Origin: an uncultured Porphyromonas sp.
Lineage (GTDB): Bacteria > Bacteroidota > Bacteroidia > Bacteroidales > Porphyromonadaceae
Reading direction: 5' to 3'
Assembly: GCF_915070105.1 (NCBI RefSeq)
Contig: NZ_CAJZFJ010000004.1
Coordinates: 1-59,070, forward strand
DNA length: 59,070 bases
Below, piece after piece: positions 24,491 to 33,168 of the stretch (the first letter of the stretch is position 1; the number at the start of each line of letters is the position of its first letter). The position numbers were made by a program, and so were the translations under genes. Under the pieces are notes generated by a model, which had not been told where the DNA came from, ran no database searches, and saw only the letters and a list, made by a program, of their open reading frames with translations.

Positions 24491-26035
24491 TTAGCCGATG
24501 ATGAGCTCTAGGGAGGGAAGCTTGCGCTCGATGCCATCAGGGCCACGAGCGATGATGTCTGAGATATAGAGACGCTTCCCTCGGGGAGCGGTCTGTATCT
24601 GTCGGATCTGTCGGGGCGAGAAGGTCGCTCCACTAGAGACCTCGGGAATGGCATTGCCCATAGAGTCAAAGGTAATGAGCTGGAAGCGTACGACCGTGTA
24701 GCTAATATCTAGGAAAGAGTCGTCGATGGCTGCACGCACTCCGCCTGCAGCGAGCAGTGCCTGCTTGGCAATCCGTCCACCTCGGAAGCGACTCTCTCCC
24801 CCCTCGGTGAGGGCTATATAGGGAGAGGGATCGGGTAGGCGGCGCACTCGTAGCTTGGTCTGTGTGATGAGGCTTGTCTTGCCACCCTCCCCTCGTGCAG
24901 AGACGGAGATAGTGACCTCACCTAGCTGGCTGGGGTGGGCGACCCAGAGCTCTCCTCGGCGGGTAAGCGTACCACTGCTGATAGAGGCTGTGAGGTCTTG
25001 GGGGGCAATGCCTGGCACTGCTATCTTGATCGGGTTGTCTATACCGGAGTAGAGGACGTTCATCATCACAGGGGCGATGGTCGCCGTCCGCTCTATGACG
25101 GTGTAGTTGGTCGCAAAGGGAAGGCGTTCCGTAGAGCCATCCCCTCGGTCTGCCTCTACGTAGCCCTCTACGGGGAAGGTACCCGTTCTAGGGGTAGGTA
25201 ATGAGAGCTGTCCCCTGAGTGCCTGAGAGAGAGGGGCACCATTGACCACGATGTGGGGCTGTCTCGTCGTGTCTGTACTGCTGAGGACGATACGTGCTCG
25301 GTAGGGCTCGCCACTGAGTACGATCCTGCTATCGGGGATTACCTGAGCGGTGAGTAGGCTGAGGCGGTAGTCATGGGCATCGATGCTCTGGAGGAGTTCG
25401 GTGAGCCCTTCGCCCTCGGTATGGTGGATGTTGCTCTGTAGGTGGGATAGGAGAGTGAGGGCAGCTATGGCAGGCATGTTCTCGAAGTTTGCACTCTCCC
25501 AGCTCTGGCCACCTCGTCCATCCTTCGTCGCTAGTCGTGCTGTGATCTGAGCCGATCGAGGGCTGCCTCCTAGTAGCTCCGTGAGCCAAGTGCGGTACTG
25601 CTCTAGGCGCTTCCTTAGCTCCTTAGCTCGTGGGTGAAGGGGGGAGAGCATCACTACGGACGAAGCCGATAGGTCATCTAGGTGACGAAGTGCATCTGCC
25701 CGCCCCTCTCGTCCGTCAGCCTCCTGAGCGATGAGCTCCTTGAGACTCTGGATGTAGTGATATAGGGAGTCGGAGCGTAGGCGTAGCTCCTCACTGCGCT
25801 GTCGCCAAGCGGAGACCTTATCGGGGTTCGCCTGATAGGCCTGATCCATATCTTGGCTTAGAGCCCTATTGCGCTGCTCCGTAGTGGATATGGTCTGCTG
25901 TAGCTCTCCCTCTACCTGAGAGATGCCATCGAGTACCTCAGGGGATACATTGAGCGCCATCATAGCGATGAAGACAAGGTACATGAGGTTGATCATGCGC
26001 TGTCTATTGGGATTGCCCCTACTGCCTACAGCCAT
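24491..26035 (-). CDS. porM: Type IX secretion system motor protein PorM/GldM
   Basis: A 514-residue protein with one TM near the N terminus (MINLMYLVFIAMMALNVS) and a long periplasmic part. It pairs with PorL as the proton-driven rotary motor of the T9SS, and its periplasmic domains reach the PorK/PorN ring. The GNPNRQRMINLMYLVF start is highly characteristic of GldM. Coiled-coil-like helices follow at about residues 40-160, then beta-rich domains to the C terminus. It starts 4 bp after the porL stop, suggesting tight coupling. Confidence 0.96.
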   Translation of the reverse strand: MAVGSRGNPNRQRMINLMYLVFIAMMALNVSPEVLDGISQVEGELQQTISTTEQRNRALSQDMDQAYQANPDKVSAWRQRSEELRLRSDSLYHYIQSLKELIAQEADGREGRADALRHLDDLSASSVVMLSPLHPRAKELRKRLEQYRTWLTELLGGSPRSAQITARLATKDGRGGQSWESANFENMPAIAALTLLSHLQSNIHHTEGEGLTELLQSIDAHDYRLSLLTAQVIPDSRIVLSGEPYRARIVLSSTDTTRQPHIVVNGAPLSQALRGQLSLPTPRTGTFPVEGYVEADRGDGSTERLPFATNYTVIERTATIAPVMMNVLYSGIDNPIKIAVPGIAPQDLTASISSGTLTRRGELWVAHPSQLGEVTISVSARGEGGKTSLITQTKLRVRRLPDPSPYIALTEGGESRFRGGRIAKQALLAAGGVRAAIDDSFLDISYTVVRFQLITFDSMGNAIPEVSSGATFSPRQIRQIQTAPRGKRLYISDIIARGPDGIERKLPSLELIIG

Positions 26036-26039
26036 ATCC

Positions 26040-26924
26040 TTAGCGTGCTATGTGGTCGTCTTGATCGGAGGAAGAGGCGGTGTAGGGGGTATGTGGTGCC
26101 CCCGGAGTAGTCATATTCACCGTGAGAGCTTGCAGCAGACGTGCATATACATCGTTGAGCTGGGTGAGCTGCTGGGTAAGGTGTGCGCTCTCCCTGCCGA
26201 AGGCCTCGCTGTCGGGTAGTCCTCCTTCGTACATCTGTCGGATATGCTGGAGACCCGAATTGATACGATCGATGGTCTCTACTTGGCTACTGATGCTCTT
26301 GAGCTGTAGCTCATAGATGGCATTGAGCCCCGTGACGTTGCGGGCAAGGCTCTCCATCTCCCCGAGGTACTGGGCAGAGTGCTGGCTCATCTTGCTGTAG
26401 TCGAGAGCCATCAGTTCGTATCGCTTCGTCATCTCACTGGATACTGACCCGATGCGTGCTAGCTGTGCAGCTGCCTCCCCGAGGCGGTCAATCGCCTCAC
26501 GCAGGTGCTCCACTTCCTCTGAGGATAGCGTCTGCTGGCTGACTAGTGGCTGTGGACTCTGTGATGCGCATGTCTCGCTCTGGAGGGCTGGAGCACCCTG
26601 CTGGGCACGCTGGATGAGAGCCTCTCTGCGTGCGATGGACTCGGAGAGAGGTACCTCCTCTGCTCCCCGAAGTTCGGGAAAGACGGCCTCCCAGTCATAG
26701 CTCTTCTCTGGGCGCTCAAAGCCAGAGATGAAGAAGACGACAAACTCTGTGAGCATACTGACCAGCAGTATCTCGTCACCATATCTAATATGTAGGAGCT
26801 TGAAGAGAGCTCCGAGGATCACGAAGGCTGCCCCCCAGGAGTAGAACCGATTGAGGATGCGCCTACCTCTCTCACTGGCAAGGAACGTCTCTAGGCGAGA
26901 GAGCAGACGGGGATGTGCAGACAT
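26040..26924 (-). CDS. porL: Type IX secretion system motor protein PorL/GldL
   Basis: A 294-residue inner-membrane protein with two TM helices near the N terminus (about residues 28-45 and 50-68). Lys42 in TM1 and Glu60 in TM2 match the membrane charged pair known to matter in GldL for proton-motive-force use. The long cytoplasmic tail is helical and coiled-coil-like. It is 31 bp after porK and 4 bp before porM. The name is secure from sequence and operon order. Confidence 0.95.
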   Translation of the reverse strand: MSAHPRLLSRLETFLASERGRRILNRFYSWGAAFVILGALFKLLHIRYGDEILLVSMLTEFVVFFISGFERPEKSYDWEAVFPELRGAEEVPLSESIARREALIQRAQQGAPALQSETCASQSPQPLVSQQTLSSEEVEHLREAIDRLGEAAAQLARIGSVSSEMTKRYELMALDYSKMSQHSAQYLGEMESLARNVTGLNAIYELQLKSISSQVETIDRINSGLQHIRQMYEGGLPDSEAFGRESAHLTQQLTQLNDVYARLLQALTVNMTTPGAPHTPYTASSSDQDDHIAR

Positions 26925-26955
26925 ATTCAGTAGCTATATCGGGTAGTGGTTGTAT

Positions 26956-28386
26956 TTACTTGGCGAACTCCACGGCGGAGCGTACACAGCGGAAGCCGAT
27001 GTACGAATGCGCCTCGCTCTGCGCTGCTCGGCTGCGGTTATTGGCCTGTATGTAGCGGGCTATATCCTTCCATGAGCCCCCCTTGATGACCTTCATCGTG
27101 CGACTGATGGGATCCTTGAAGTCTACATGGCCACGTAGCTCGGGATTGACATCGTTCACCTTGCGCAGGCCAGAGGCACTCCACGAGGTGCTCGTCCACT
27201 CGGCGACGTTGCCTGCCATATCATACAGCCCGAAGTCATTGGGGGGATAGGAGGAGACACGTGCCGTGATGAGGTGCTTGTCTGCGGTGTAGTTCCCATC
27301 GCCGGGCTTGAAGTTGCCCAGTAGGCAACCCTTGGGGGCACGAAGACCCTCCGAGCTCCAGGGATACAACAGACTATCTACACCCATACGGGCGGCGTAC
27401 TCCCACTCGGCCTCTGTCGGTAGACGAAACTCCTCCACGACCTGCCCCTCGGGGAGCTTCAGCCCAGCACGGTAGGTAGCTGTGCGCCAGGCGCAGTAGG
27501 CATCTGCCTGCTCCCAGGTCACACCGACGACGGGGTAGTCGTCGTAGCCGGGATGGCTGAAGTAGCGGGTGGTGTAGATCTCGTTGCGGGAGTTGGGGAA
27601 GTCATTGACCCAAACCGTCTCATCGGGTAGGACAGGGACTATGTAGGTGCTGAGGAAGTCATATTCGCTCGTCAGCGGACGAGTGATTGTCTCACGGACG
27701 ATCTTGCCCGTAGCATCTAGGTAGGCTGTGTCCTTGGTGATCAAGACGGGGGCATTAGGCGAGGGTGTCCACTCAGGGTTGGTCTGAGCATGACGTAGCC
27801 TATTGCGCCATAGGGCTGCTGCCCGATGGTCGTACCGCTCGTAGCGGTAGTTGAGCTGTGCAGGATCTAGCTTACGCTCTCCTGTGATGGGATTGGTGTA
27901 GTAGAGGCTTTGTAGGGCACGAAGCTCTTCGTCTGAAGCTCGCTTCTCCGAGGGGATCGGGCGAGACCAGTCAAGTCGTGGGGGGATGGGCTCACCGTAT
28001 TTGTCCTCGGTGATCTTGTAGCTCTCATCACCTCCGTAGGCTGGGTCGGCTAGTCGCTCTCGTAGGATCGAGTCTCTTACGTAGTAGACGAACTGGCGGT
28101 ACTGGGCATTGGTCACCTCGGTACGATCCATCCAGAAGGCATCTACCGAGACCCCACGTGACTGTGCGGGATCTCCCCATAGGCTGTCTGGACGCTGCTC
28201 CCCCATGTGGATGTGTCCCCGAGGGATGAGTACCATGCCGTGTGGTGCAGGTTCATTCCACGAGGTAAGTCGTGCCGCCCTCACCTCTGCTCCTCTCGGG
28301 CTACGGGAGGAGCCGCAGGAGGCTACGAAGCCTAGTAGGAGTAGAGTCAGTAGGAGGTCGCCTCCCCGATGAAAGATCTTCTTCAT
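26956..28386 (-). CDS. porK: Type IX secretion system lipoprotein PorK/GldK
   Basis: A 476-residue outer-membrane lipoprotein (lipobox VASC, Cys24) with a formylglycine-generating-enzyme/sulfatase-modifying fold: MVLIPRGHIHMGE near the start, DRTEVTNAQYRQFVYYV, VTWEQADAYCAWR, LPTEAEWEYAARMG, FGLYDMAGNVAEWTST and IKGGSWKDIARYIQ, ending YIGFRCVRS. In the T9SS this fold is structural and forms the ring with PorN. It is 15 bp after porP. Confidence 0.96.
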   Translation of the reverse strand: MKKIFHRGGDLLLTLLLLGFVASCGSSRSPRGAEVRAARLTSWNEPAPHGMVLIPRGHIHMGEQRPDSLWGDPAQSRGVSVDAFWMDRTEVTNAQYRQFVYYVRDSILRERLADPAYGGDESYKITEDKYGEPIPPRLDWSRPIPSEKRASDEELRALQSLYYTNPITGERKLDPAQLNYRYERYDHRAAALWRNRLRHAQTNPEWTPSPNAPVLITKDTAYLDATGKIVRETITRPLTSEYDFLSTYIVPVLPDETVWVNDFPNSRNEIYTTRYFSHPGYDDYPVVGVTWEQADAYCAWRTATYRAGLKLPEGQVVEEFRLPTEAEWEYAARMGVDSLLYPWSSEGLRAPKGCLLGNFKPGDGNYTADKHLITARVSSYPPNDFGLYDMAGNVAEWTSTSWSASGLRKVNDVNPELRGHVDFKDPISRTMKVIKGGSWKDIARYIQANNRSRAAQSEAHSYIGFRCVRSAVEFAK

Positions 28387-28401
28387 CTCTTGTCGTTTTG
28401 A

Positions 28402-29358
28402 TTAGAGTAGCCGCACGCTCTTGTAGTGCTGTGGCTTGCCCCTCTGCCTAGATAGGGGGAATGAGTAGCTGATCAGGAGCTCGTGGTGGAGCTGCCCCCG
28501 ATGCTGTGTAGAGAGCTCCCCCTGATAACCTAAGTAGAGCCTAGAGAGTGAGGCTCCTATCTGGATGCCTACCGCTCTGTCCCAGCGGTAGACGGCACCG
28601 AGGACGAAGCGTCCCCGCCACCATGCCCTTAGCCCCAAGTCACCACGATAGCCACCGCCCTCGTGGTATATGCCGAGTAGTGAGCCCTCCCAGCTTAGTC
28701 CCGTGGAGACCTGCCCGAGGCGGTAACTGATGCTAGCGGAGTAGCTCCGTGGGAGGTGGAGCTGATAGCGATCCGTGAGGTAGACCTCGGCACCTAGTAG
28801 ATGCTGGGCGGACAAGCCTATGCTAAGACCTGCCCCACGCCAATAAAGACCCAGACCAAGGTCAAAGGCTTTGCCCTCGACCTTCGTCGTCGGTAGCTGG
28901 GGGTCGGTGATCCCTTCCTCCAGTGCTCGTGCTCCGTCGAAGGCAGTACGAGCGAGTACACCCTCCAGACCTATCTGTAGTCGCCCACCGAGTAGCTCCT
29001 GTAGCCACGCATAGCGAGCGGCAAACTCCGTGCTGGAGGTAAGTCCCCGAGTGCTATTCATCACCCCAGCTCCTACCCCATGCTCCCTACCGAGGAGGCT
29101 GATAGGCAGATCGGTCATAGCCCCATAGAGGCTACTCTGTCGCTCCTCGTAGGTGTACAGACCTAGGATGCGCTGCTCGTCACTGAGGGCGATAGCTGCA
29201 GGGCAGATGTAGGCATGAGCCTCCTGCCACTGCCTCACGAGGGGCGACCGCTGGGCATATAGGCACGTGGGTAGCCCCCCGAGGAGGGAAAGGAGCGCAA
29301 GAGCCCTCATCGGTCGTCCTCGGGTCAGGAGGCGTGAGACGGTGAGGGGGCGCTTCAT
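28402..29358 (-). CDS. porP: Type IX secretion system outer-membrane protein PorP/SprF
   Basis: A 318-residue outer-membrane barrel protein of the PorP/SprF family. The hallmark LVRQWQEAHAYICPAAIAL lies right after the signal peptide (cleavage near LYAQ), and beta strands run to the C terminus (HHELLISYSFPL). The signal peptide is better placed if the Met at residue 17 (position 29310) is the start; both starts are in frame. In P. gingivalis porP likewise precedes porKLMN. A small DUF2795-like gene ends 28 bp upstream on the same strand. Confidence 0.93.
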   Translation of the reverse strand: MKRPLTVSRLLTRGRPMRALALLSLLGGLPTCLYAQRSPLVRQWQEAHAYICPAAIALSDEQRILGLYTYEERQSSLYGAMTDLPISLLGREHGVGAGVMNSTRGLTSSTEFAARYAWLQELLGGRLQIGLEGVLARTAFDGARALEEGITDPQLPTTKVEGKAFDLGLGLYWRGAGLSIGLSAQHLLGAEVYLTDRYQLHLPRSYSASISYRLGQVSTGLSWEGSLLGIYHEGGGYRGDLGLRAWWRGRFVLGAVYRWDRAVGIQIGASLSRLYLGYQGELSTQHRGQLHHELLISYSFPLSRQRGKPQHYKSVRLL

Positions 29359-29386
29359 CTAGGGCGTGCTGGTAGAGTAACTGGAG

Positions 29387-29608
29387 CTAGTACTCCTCCT
29401 CGTCGAAGAAGAAGTCTTCCTTACTTGGGTAGTCGGGCCAGATGTCCTCGATTGATTCGTAGAGTTCGCCTTCGTCCTCCATCTCTTGTAGGTTCTCTAT
29501 GACCTCAATGGGGGCGCCGGAGCGCTGTGCATAGTCGATCAGTTCGTCGCGGCTCGCGGGCCATGGTGCATCCTCGAGCTTAGAGGCGAGTTCTAGAGTC
29601 CAGTACAT
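29387..29608 (-). CDS. DUF2795-like small acidic protein
   Basis: A 73-residue acidic protein: YWTLELASKLEDAPWPASRDELIDYAQRSGAP and VIENLQEMEDEGELYESIEDIWPDYP match the Bacteroidota DUF2795 pattern. The start at 29608 is preferred because the upstream extension is not family-like. It ends 28 bp before porP and appears to lead the por transcript. No function is established for the family. Confidence 0.85.
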   Translation of the reverse strand: MYWTLELASKLEDAPWPASRDELIDYAQRSGAPIEVIENLQEMEDEGELYESIEDIWPDYPSKEDFFFDEEEY

Positions 29609-29668
29609 AGTTATTTCTTTGTTTATAAGTCGTTTTATAGGTGAAGACCACGTCTTCGTACTAGGGTG

Positions 29669-29676
29669 CAAAAATA
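29669..29676 (-). promoter_or_regulatory. -7 box (TATTTTTG) of the DUF2795-por operon
   Basis: CAAAAATA on the plus strand; matches TAnnTTTG on the minus strand, leader of about 55 nt. It lies 41 bp from the near end of element copy C. No -33 TTTG is visible at the usual spacing. Confidence 0.5.
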
Positions 29677-29716
29677 ACAATTATTCGGACACTATCCTCG
29701 TAACCCCGTCTGTGCT

Positions 29717-30072
29717 CTAGGTGAGATGTGTGGTCTCTTTTCGTATTCTCTACTTTTCGCTCTTGGGGATATTATTCCATGTCTAAGGGAGTCTTATCTG
29801 TATCTATGGAGTGCTTAGGTCTTCGCCCCGAGATCTACATACGAGAGAGCGCTAACGGGGATATACTTAGAGCGAGGTAGTGTACACGCGTGTATACAAC
29901 AGTGTACACATGAGTACACTAGTGTGTACACACGTGTATACTTTATCTCTCCTAGGTGATGGGTATATGCTTGGTAAATATGTGCTTAGGTGTAGGTGTT
30001 CCTATCGTCGATGTATGCTCCTTGATCATATTGCCCTTGACCTCTAGTGATCAGTTCATGTGTCAGCTCTGG
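29717..30072 (-). mobile_element. MITE-like element, copy C
   Basis: About 356 bp in the same orientation as copy A. Left end CTAGGTGAGATGTGTGGTCT aligns with the reverse-complemented right end of the 52516 copy; the right end reads TTCATGTGTCAGC. The flanks TCTGTGCT and TCTGCGTC share only 5 of 8 bases, so a former target duplication is possible but not proven. The array is at 29880-29941. The rest of the 29609-30773 gap holds a hairpin repeat at 30475 and no gene. Confidence 0.7.
29880..29941. repeat. 62 bp array of GTGTACAC-type palindromes (array C)
   Basis: Units at 29880-29897 (GTGTACACGCGTGTATAC), 29902-29919 (GTGTACACATGAGTACAC) and 29924-29941 (GTGTACACACGTGTATAC), 4 bp spacers. Units 1 and 3 are the exact reverse complements of unit 3 of array B and unit 1 of array D. 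Confidence 0.9.
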
Positions 30073-30474
30073 TCTGCGTCCCCATAGACCTAGTGGGGAG
30101 TCGGTGGGGGCGCATATATAGCCTGTGATCCTCGTCCTCATGTGGTGCTAAGTCTGAGGATAGTGGGGTAGCTAAAGATCCCCCCTTCGTGGTCTGCTCC
30201 TCCCACACCATTTCTTCGGGTGCCTGGGGTACACCATCCTTATATCCCTCCTGATAGATGCCTCTATTGAAGGCTTTAGCCTCCTTTCCTAGATCGTTAC
30301 CCTCCCTCTATGTACCTAATGGGTAGGGGAGATCTATTGTCGTTACTCGCTCTGTCCTCGTAGGATTGTATCCTCTCGATCAGCCCAAGGATAGGGATCA
30401 TGTATGCTGGTCGTGATGTATTTGAAGCAGGCATTCTGATGGCCCTAGAGTGGACACGTAATGATCGAAGGAGA

Positions 30475-30560
30475 GGACTCGGTATCCTCGCCTCGGTCAC
30501 CTTACATAGGTGATGGGTGCGCACATACCGAGTCCTATCACACGCTCTCGGTATGTCCTC
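30475..30560. repeat. Hairpin repeat (CTCGGTAT family)
   Basis: GGACTCGGTAT (30475-30485) is inverted at 30525-30535 (ATACCGAGTCC), with the core TCACCT-TACAT-AGGTGA at 30497-30513 between them. A further CTCTCGGTATG follows at 30545. The preceding 60 bp also resembles the sequence before the hairpin at 52979 (GCATTCTGA, ACGTAATG, GAGAGGACTC). Confidence 0.8.
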
Positions 30561-30773
30561 TGAGCCCCTCACGATGTGTGCGATACAGAGTGAGTTAGCT
30601 GGAGGGTTTTGTGGGGTGCTGGAGAGAGCTATGAGGGTGGGGTCGGGTTCACTTCATCTAAATGGTGGGAGACAGCCAACATCTCTACCTCTCCGTTTGT
30701 TTTCTTCTCATAGAGCAGTACCCCACACGCCTACTGCCCAGGTTATCATCTAATAGACAAATAGGTAGGTACA

Positions 30774-31557
30774 ATGAAGAAAGTAGCACTCATCACTGGA
30801 GCCTCCAGCGGTCTAGGTCGTGAGTATGCCCGTGTGCATGCCTCACGTGGAGGGGATCTTGTCCTCGTGGCTCGTCGCTTGGATCGGCTTAATGAACTGA
30901 AGGCGGAGCTAGAAGCCCAGTATCAGGTAGATGTCCTCACCCTCAGCTATGACCTCTCACGCCCCGAAGCCCCAGCAGATCTACGATGCCCTTGCAGATC
31001 GGGGAATAGAGGTGGACTATCTCATCAATAATGCTGGGCTCGGGGGGCAAGGGAGCTTCGCCGAGCGTCCCATAGAGGAGGAGATCAACCTAATCTCGGT
31101 GGATATCCTCGCTCTGACTCGCCTCACCAAACTCTTCCTCCCTGACTTCCTACGTCGGGGGACAGGGCGCATCCTCAACGTCTCCTCCACCGCTTCGCTC
31201 CTCCCTGGCCCCTACCAAGCCACCTACTTCGCCGCAAAGGCTTACGTAACCTCGCTCTCCGAGGCTCTATGGATGGAGACCCGAGGGACAGGTGTGACCG
31301 TGACGAGTGTCCTCCCCGGTGGGCTGAGCACGGAGTTTGGGATGGCCGCTGGTCTGGAGGGTACGGGACTAGCCCAGGCACTCACTCAGAGTCCCTACAA
31401 GGTCGCCCTAGATAGCTACCGAGCAATGCTCCGAGGGAAGAGGAGGATTATATCAGGTGTGACTTGGTCACAACGGCTAGCCCTGAAGATGATCCCCTTT
31501 GTGCCGAAAATCTTTGTTCTGCTGGCTGCGATGGGATTGAACAGGAAGGATGCTTAG
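30774..31557 (+). pseudogene. Short-chain dehydrogenase/reductase, frameshifted
   Basis: The N-terminal half (from 30774) has the NAD(P)-binding GASSGLGREYA motif and stays in frame to about 30971. The rest (NNAGLGGQG, the catalytic Ser region SSTASLLPGPYQATYFAAK with YxxxK, and SVLPGGLSTEF) continues in the +1 frame to 31557. One extra C in the run at 30970-30973 explains the shift; removing it gives a 260-residue protein reading RPEAQQIYDAL across the joint, a normal length for this DltE-like branch. It is either a recent inactivation or a sequencing error. The upstream frame stops at 31031. Confidence 0.85.
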
Positions 31558-31592
31558 TGGTGGGAGCTCCCCAGCTAAGCTCTACATCCCAC

Positions 31593-31800
31593 AAGACGAT
31601 AAGCAATGGGAGGAGAAGGTTAGCCCTATCGGTGCTGTTCTGTGCTCCGCCTTCCTCTCAAGACGATAAGCAATGGGAGGAGAAGGGGAAAGGAAGTCTT
31701 GCCAGCAGAGCCCTGTGCTTCGCTCGCTTCACAAGGTGATAGGGGAAAGATGGAGGAGAAAGGAAGCCTTGCCCGTGATGCATTGTGCTCCCCCTCCTCT
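31593..31800. repeat. Tandem repeat of about 67 bp, three units
   Basis: The 27 bp stretch beginning AAGACGATAAGCAATGGGAG is identical at 31593-31619 and 31660-31686. Each is followed by a related block ending in TGTGCT-CC-CCTCTC-like sequence, and a third, decayed unit runs to about 31800. It lies between the SDR remnant and a terminator. Confidence 0.75.
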
Positions 31801-31810
31801 TAACTACGAT

Positions 31811-31860
31811 AATTGAAGAGGCGCAGTCCCCAGTGTTAGGGGGACTGCGCCTCTTCGATT
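31811..31860. terminator. Bidirectional hairpin terminator
   Basis: A 21 bp stem with one G-T mismatch (31811-31831 with 31840-31860), between the SDR remnant and the convergent nuclease gene. Confidence 0.8.
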
Positions 31861-31929
31861 AGTGGTATGTCTATAGGGTCTTCCTATGGAGAATAGGCTT
31901 TGTCAGCACTTGACCCTATCCTAGCGTGA

Positions 31930-33159
31930 CTACATGCCAGGCCAATGGGCACGTACGCGAGGATCAGAGGGATCCTCTGCTTCGAACTTGTTCTCTATCT
32001 CGTCAGGGAAGTTATGGAAGAGGTCGAAGCCTAGCTTCTTCTCTAGTTCGTCGATGGAGATGGCGACCGTCATCATAGGGGTCTTCATATCCCATTCCTT
32101 GTGCTCCAGCCAGAAGGCTAGACCATGGTAGGTAGCTCCCTTCTTGACGACCATAGCCATCCAGTAGTACTTGGGGACGACGATACGCCCCTTGACCTTG
32201 GTGTTCTCTACTTGGTCGTCACGGATTGTACCGCCCTTAGCGACATAGAGGACGTCACGGAAGCTCTTGTTGCGCCCCCAGTCCTGCACCTGCTTCTCGA
32301 GCTTAGCCCAGTACTTCTGGTTAAATGAGGGGAGCTGTGGGCTCATATTGCTGTAGTAGAAGGTCTGCATGTTCGCCTCCCGACTATAGACTCGGTCATG
32401 GGAGGCTACTAGATGGCCACGATCGTAGCCACTGTTCTTGAACATGCTCTCCGTCGAATACTTTGAGGGGATCTCAGGATCCCAAGCCCAAGCATCGGTA
32501 CGCTTGACTGCCATCGCTGAAGTGACATCATCGAAGGTGAAGCAGACGAAGCGAGGGTGACGCTTATCGACATCGTACTCTAGAGAGAAGTTCACGACGT
32601 TATTCGCCCTGTGGGTGATATAGTAGTTGTTCGATCCTCCAGCTAGAGCAGGAGCCTCGAGGAGGGTCACATCACCCAAGATATGCTCTCCCTTTGGGTC
32701 TGTCGTCGGAGGATTGGGTTTGGGGTCAGGATTAGGAGTAGGAGGTGTAGCAGCTGTACCCTGCTGTGTGATGATAATCGTATCAGCCAGTGAGCCTGAG
32801 CGGACGATGAGCTTAGCCTCACGAGCCTGCCCGAGGTTCTTCGACAGCTGTACTGCTATATCTACAGGACTAGCCGAGGCCTGCCCACGGGTACGCTCTA
32901 GGGTGATCCACTCCTTCGCTGTCTCAGGAGACAGATGTAGCGTCCAGTCGGTCTCGGACTGCAGACGTACGAAGAAGTTGTCCCCCGCACTGGTAGCTGT
33001 CTTTACCTTGGAGGTCGAGGACGGAAGGTGTAGCTGCAGTGGGGTCGTTCGGCGTATGGGCTGCTCCTTACGCTGTGTCGTGCAGGCCATAGCTAGAGCT
33101 ATGACGCTGCCGACCATCAGCGATAGGAGTAGGGTATAGAGTTTCTTAGGGGAGGTCAT
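31930..33159 (-). CDS. Secreted DNA/RNA non-specific endonuclease lipoprotein with BACON-like domain
   Basis: A 409-residue lipoprotein (lipobox AMAC, Cys26). Residues about 40-135 look like a BACON domain (DWTLHL, AKEWITLERTRG, ending DTIIITQQG), then a Pro-rich linker (139-156) and a beta-beta-alpha-metal nuclease domain with the catalytic DRGH motif (246-249) and the NMSPQ motif (271-275) that carries the metal-ligand Asn. This family cleaves DNA and RNA with little sequence preference. It is the last gene of a four-gene unit with a TonB receptor and two DUF5689-type lipoproteins, 9 bp after its neighbour, which suggests cell-surface nucleic acid degradation. Confidence 0.92.
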   Translation of the reverse strand: MTSPKKLYTLLLSLMVGSVIALAMACTTQRKEQPIRRTTPLQLHLPSSTSKVKTATSAGDNFFVRLQSETDWTLHLSPETAKEWITLERTRGQASASPVDIAVQLSKNLGQAREAKLIVRSGSLADTIIITQQGTAATPPTPNPDPKPNPPTTDPKGEHILGDVTLLEAPALAGGSNNYYITHRANNVVNFSLEYDVDKRHPRFVCFTFDDVTSAMAVKRTDAWAWDPEIPSKYSTESMFKNSGYDRGHLVASHDRVYSREANMQTFYYSNMSPQLPSFNQKYWAKLEKQVQDWGRNKSFRDVLYVAKGGTIRDDQVENTKVKGRIVVPKYYWMAMVVKKGATYHGLAFWLEHKEWDMKTPMMTVAISIDELEKKLGFDLFHNFPDEIENKFEAEDPSDPRVRAHWPGM

Positions 33160-33168
33160 AGAGTAGAC

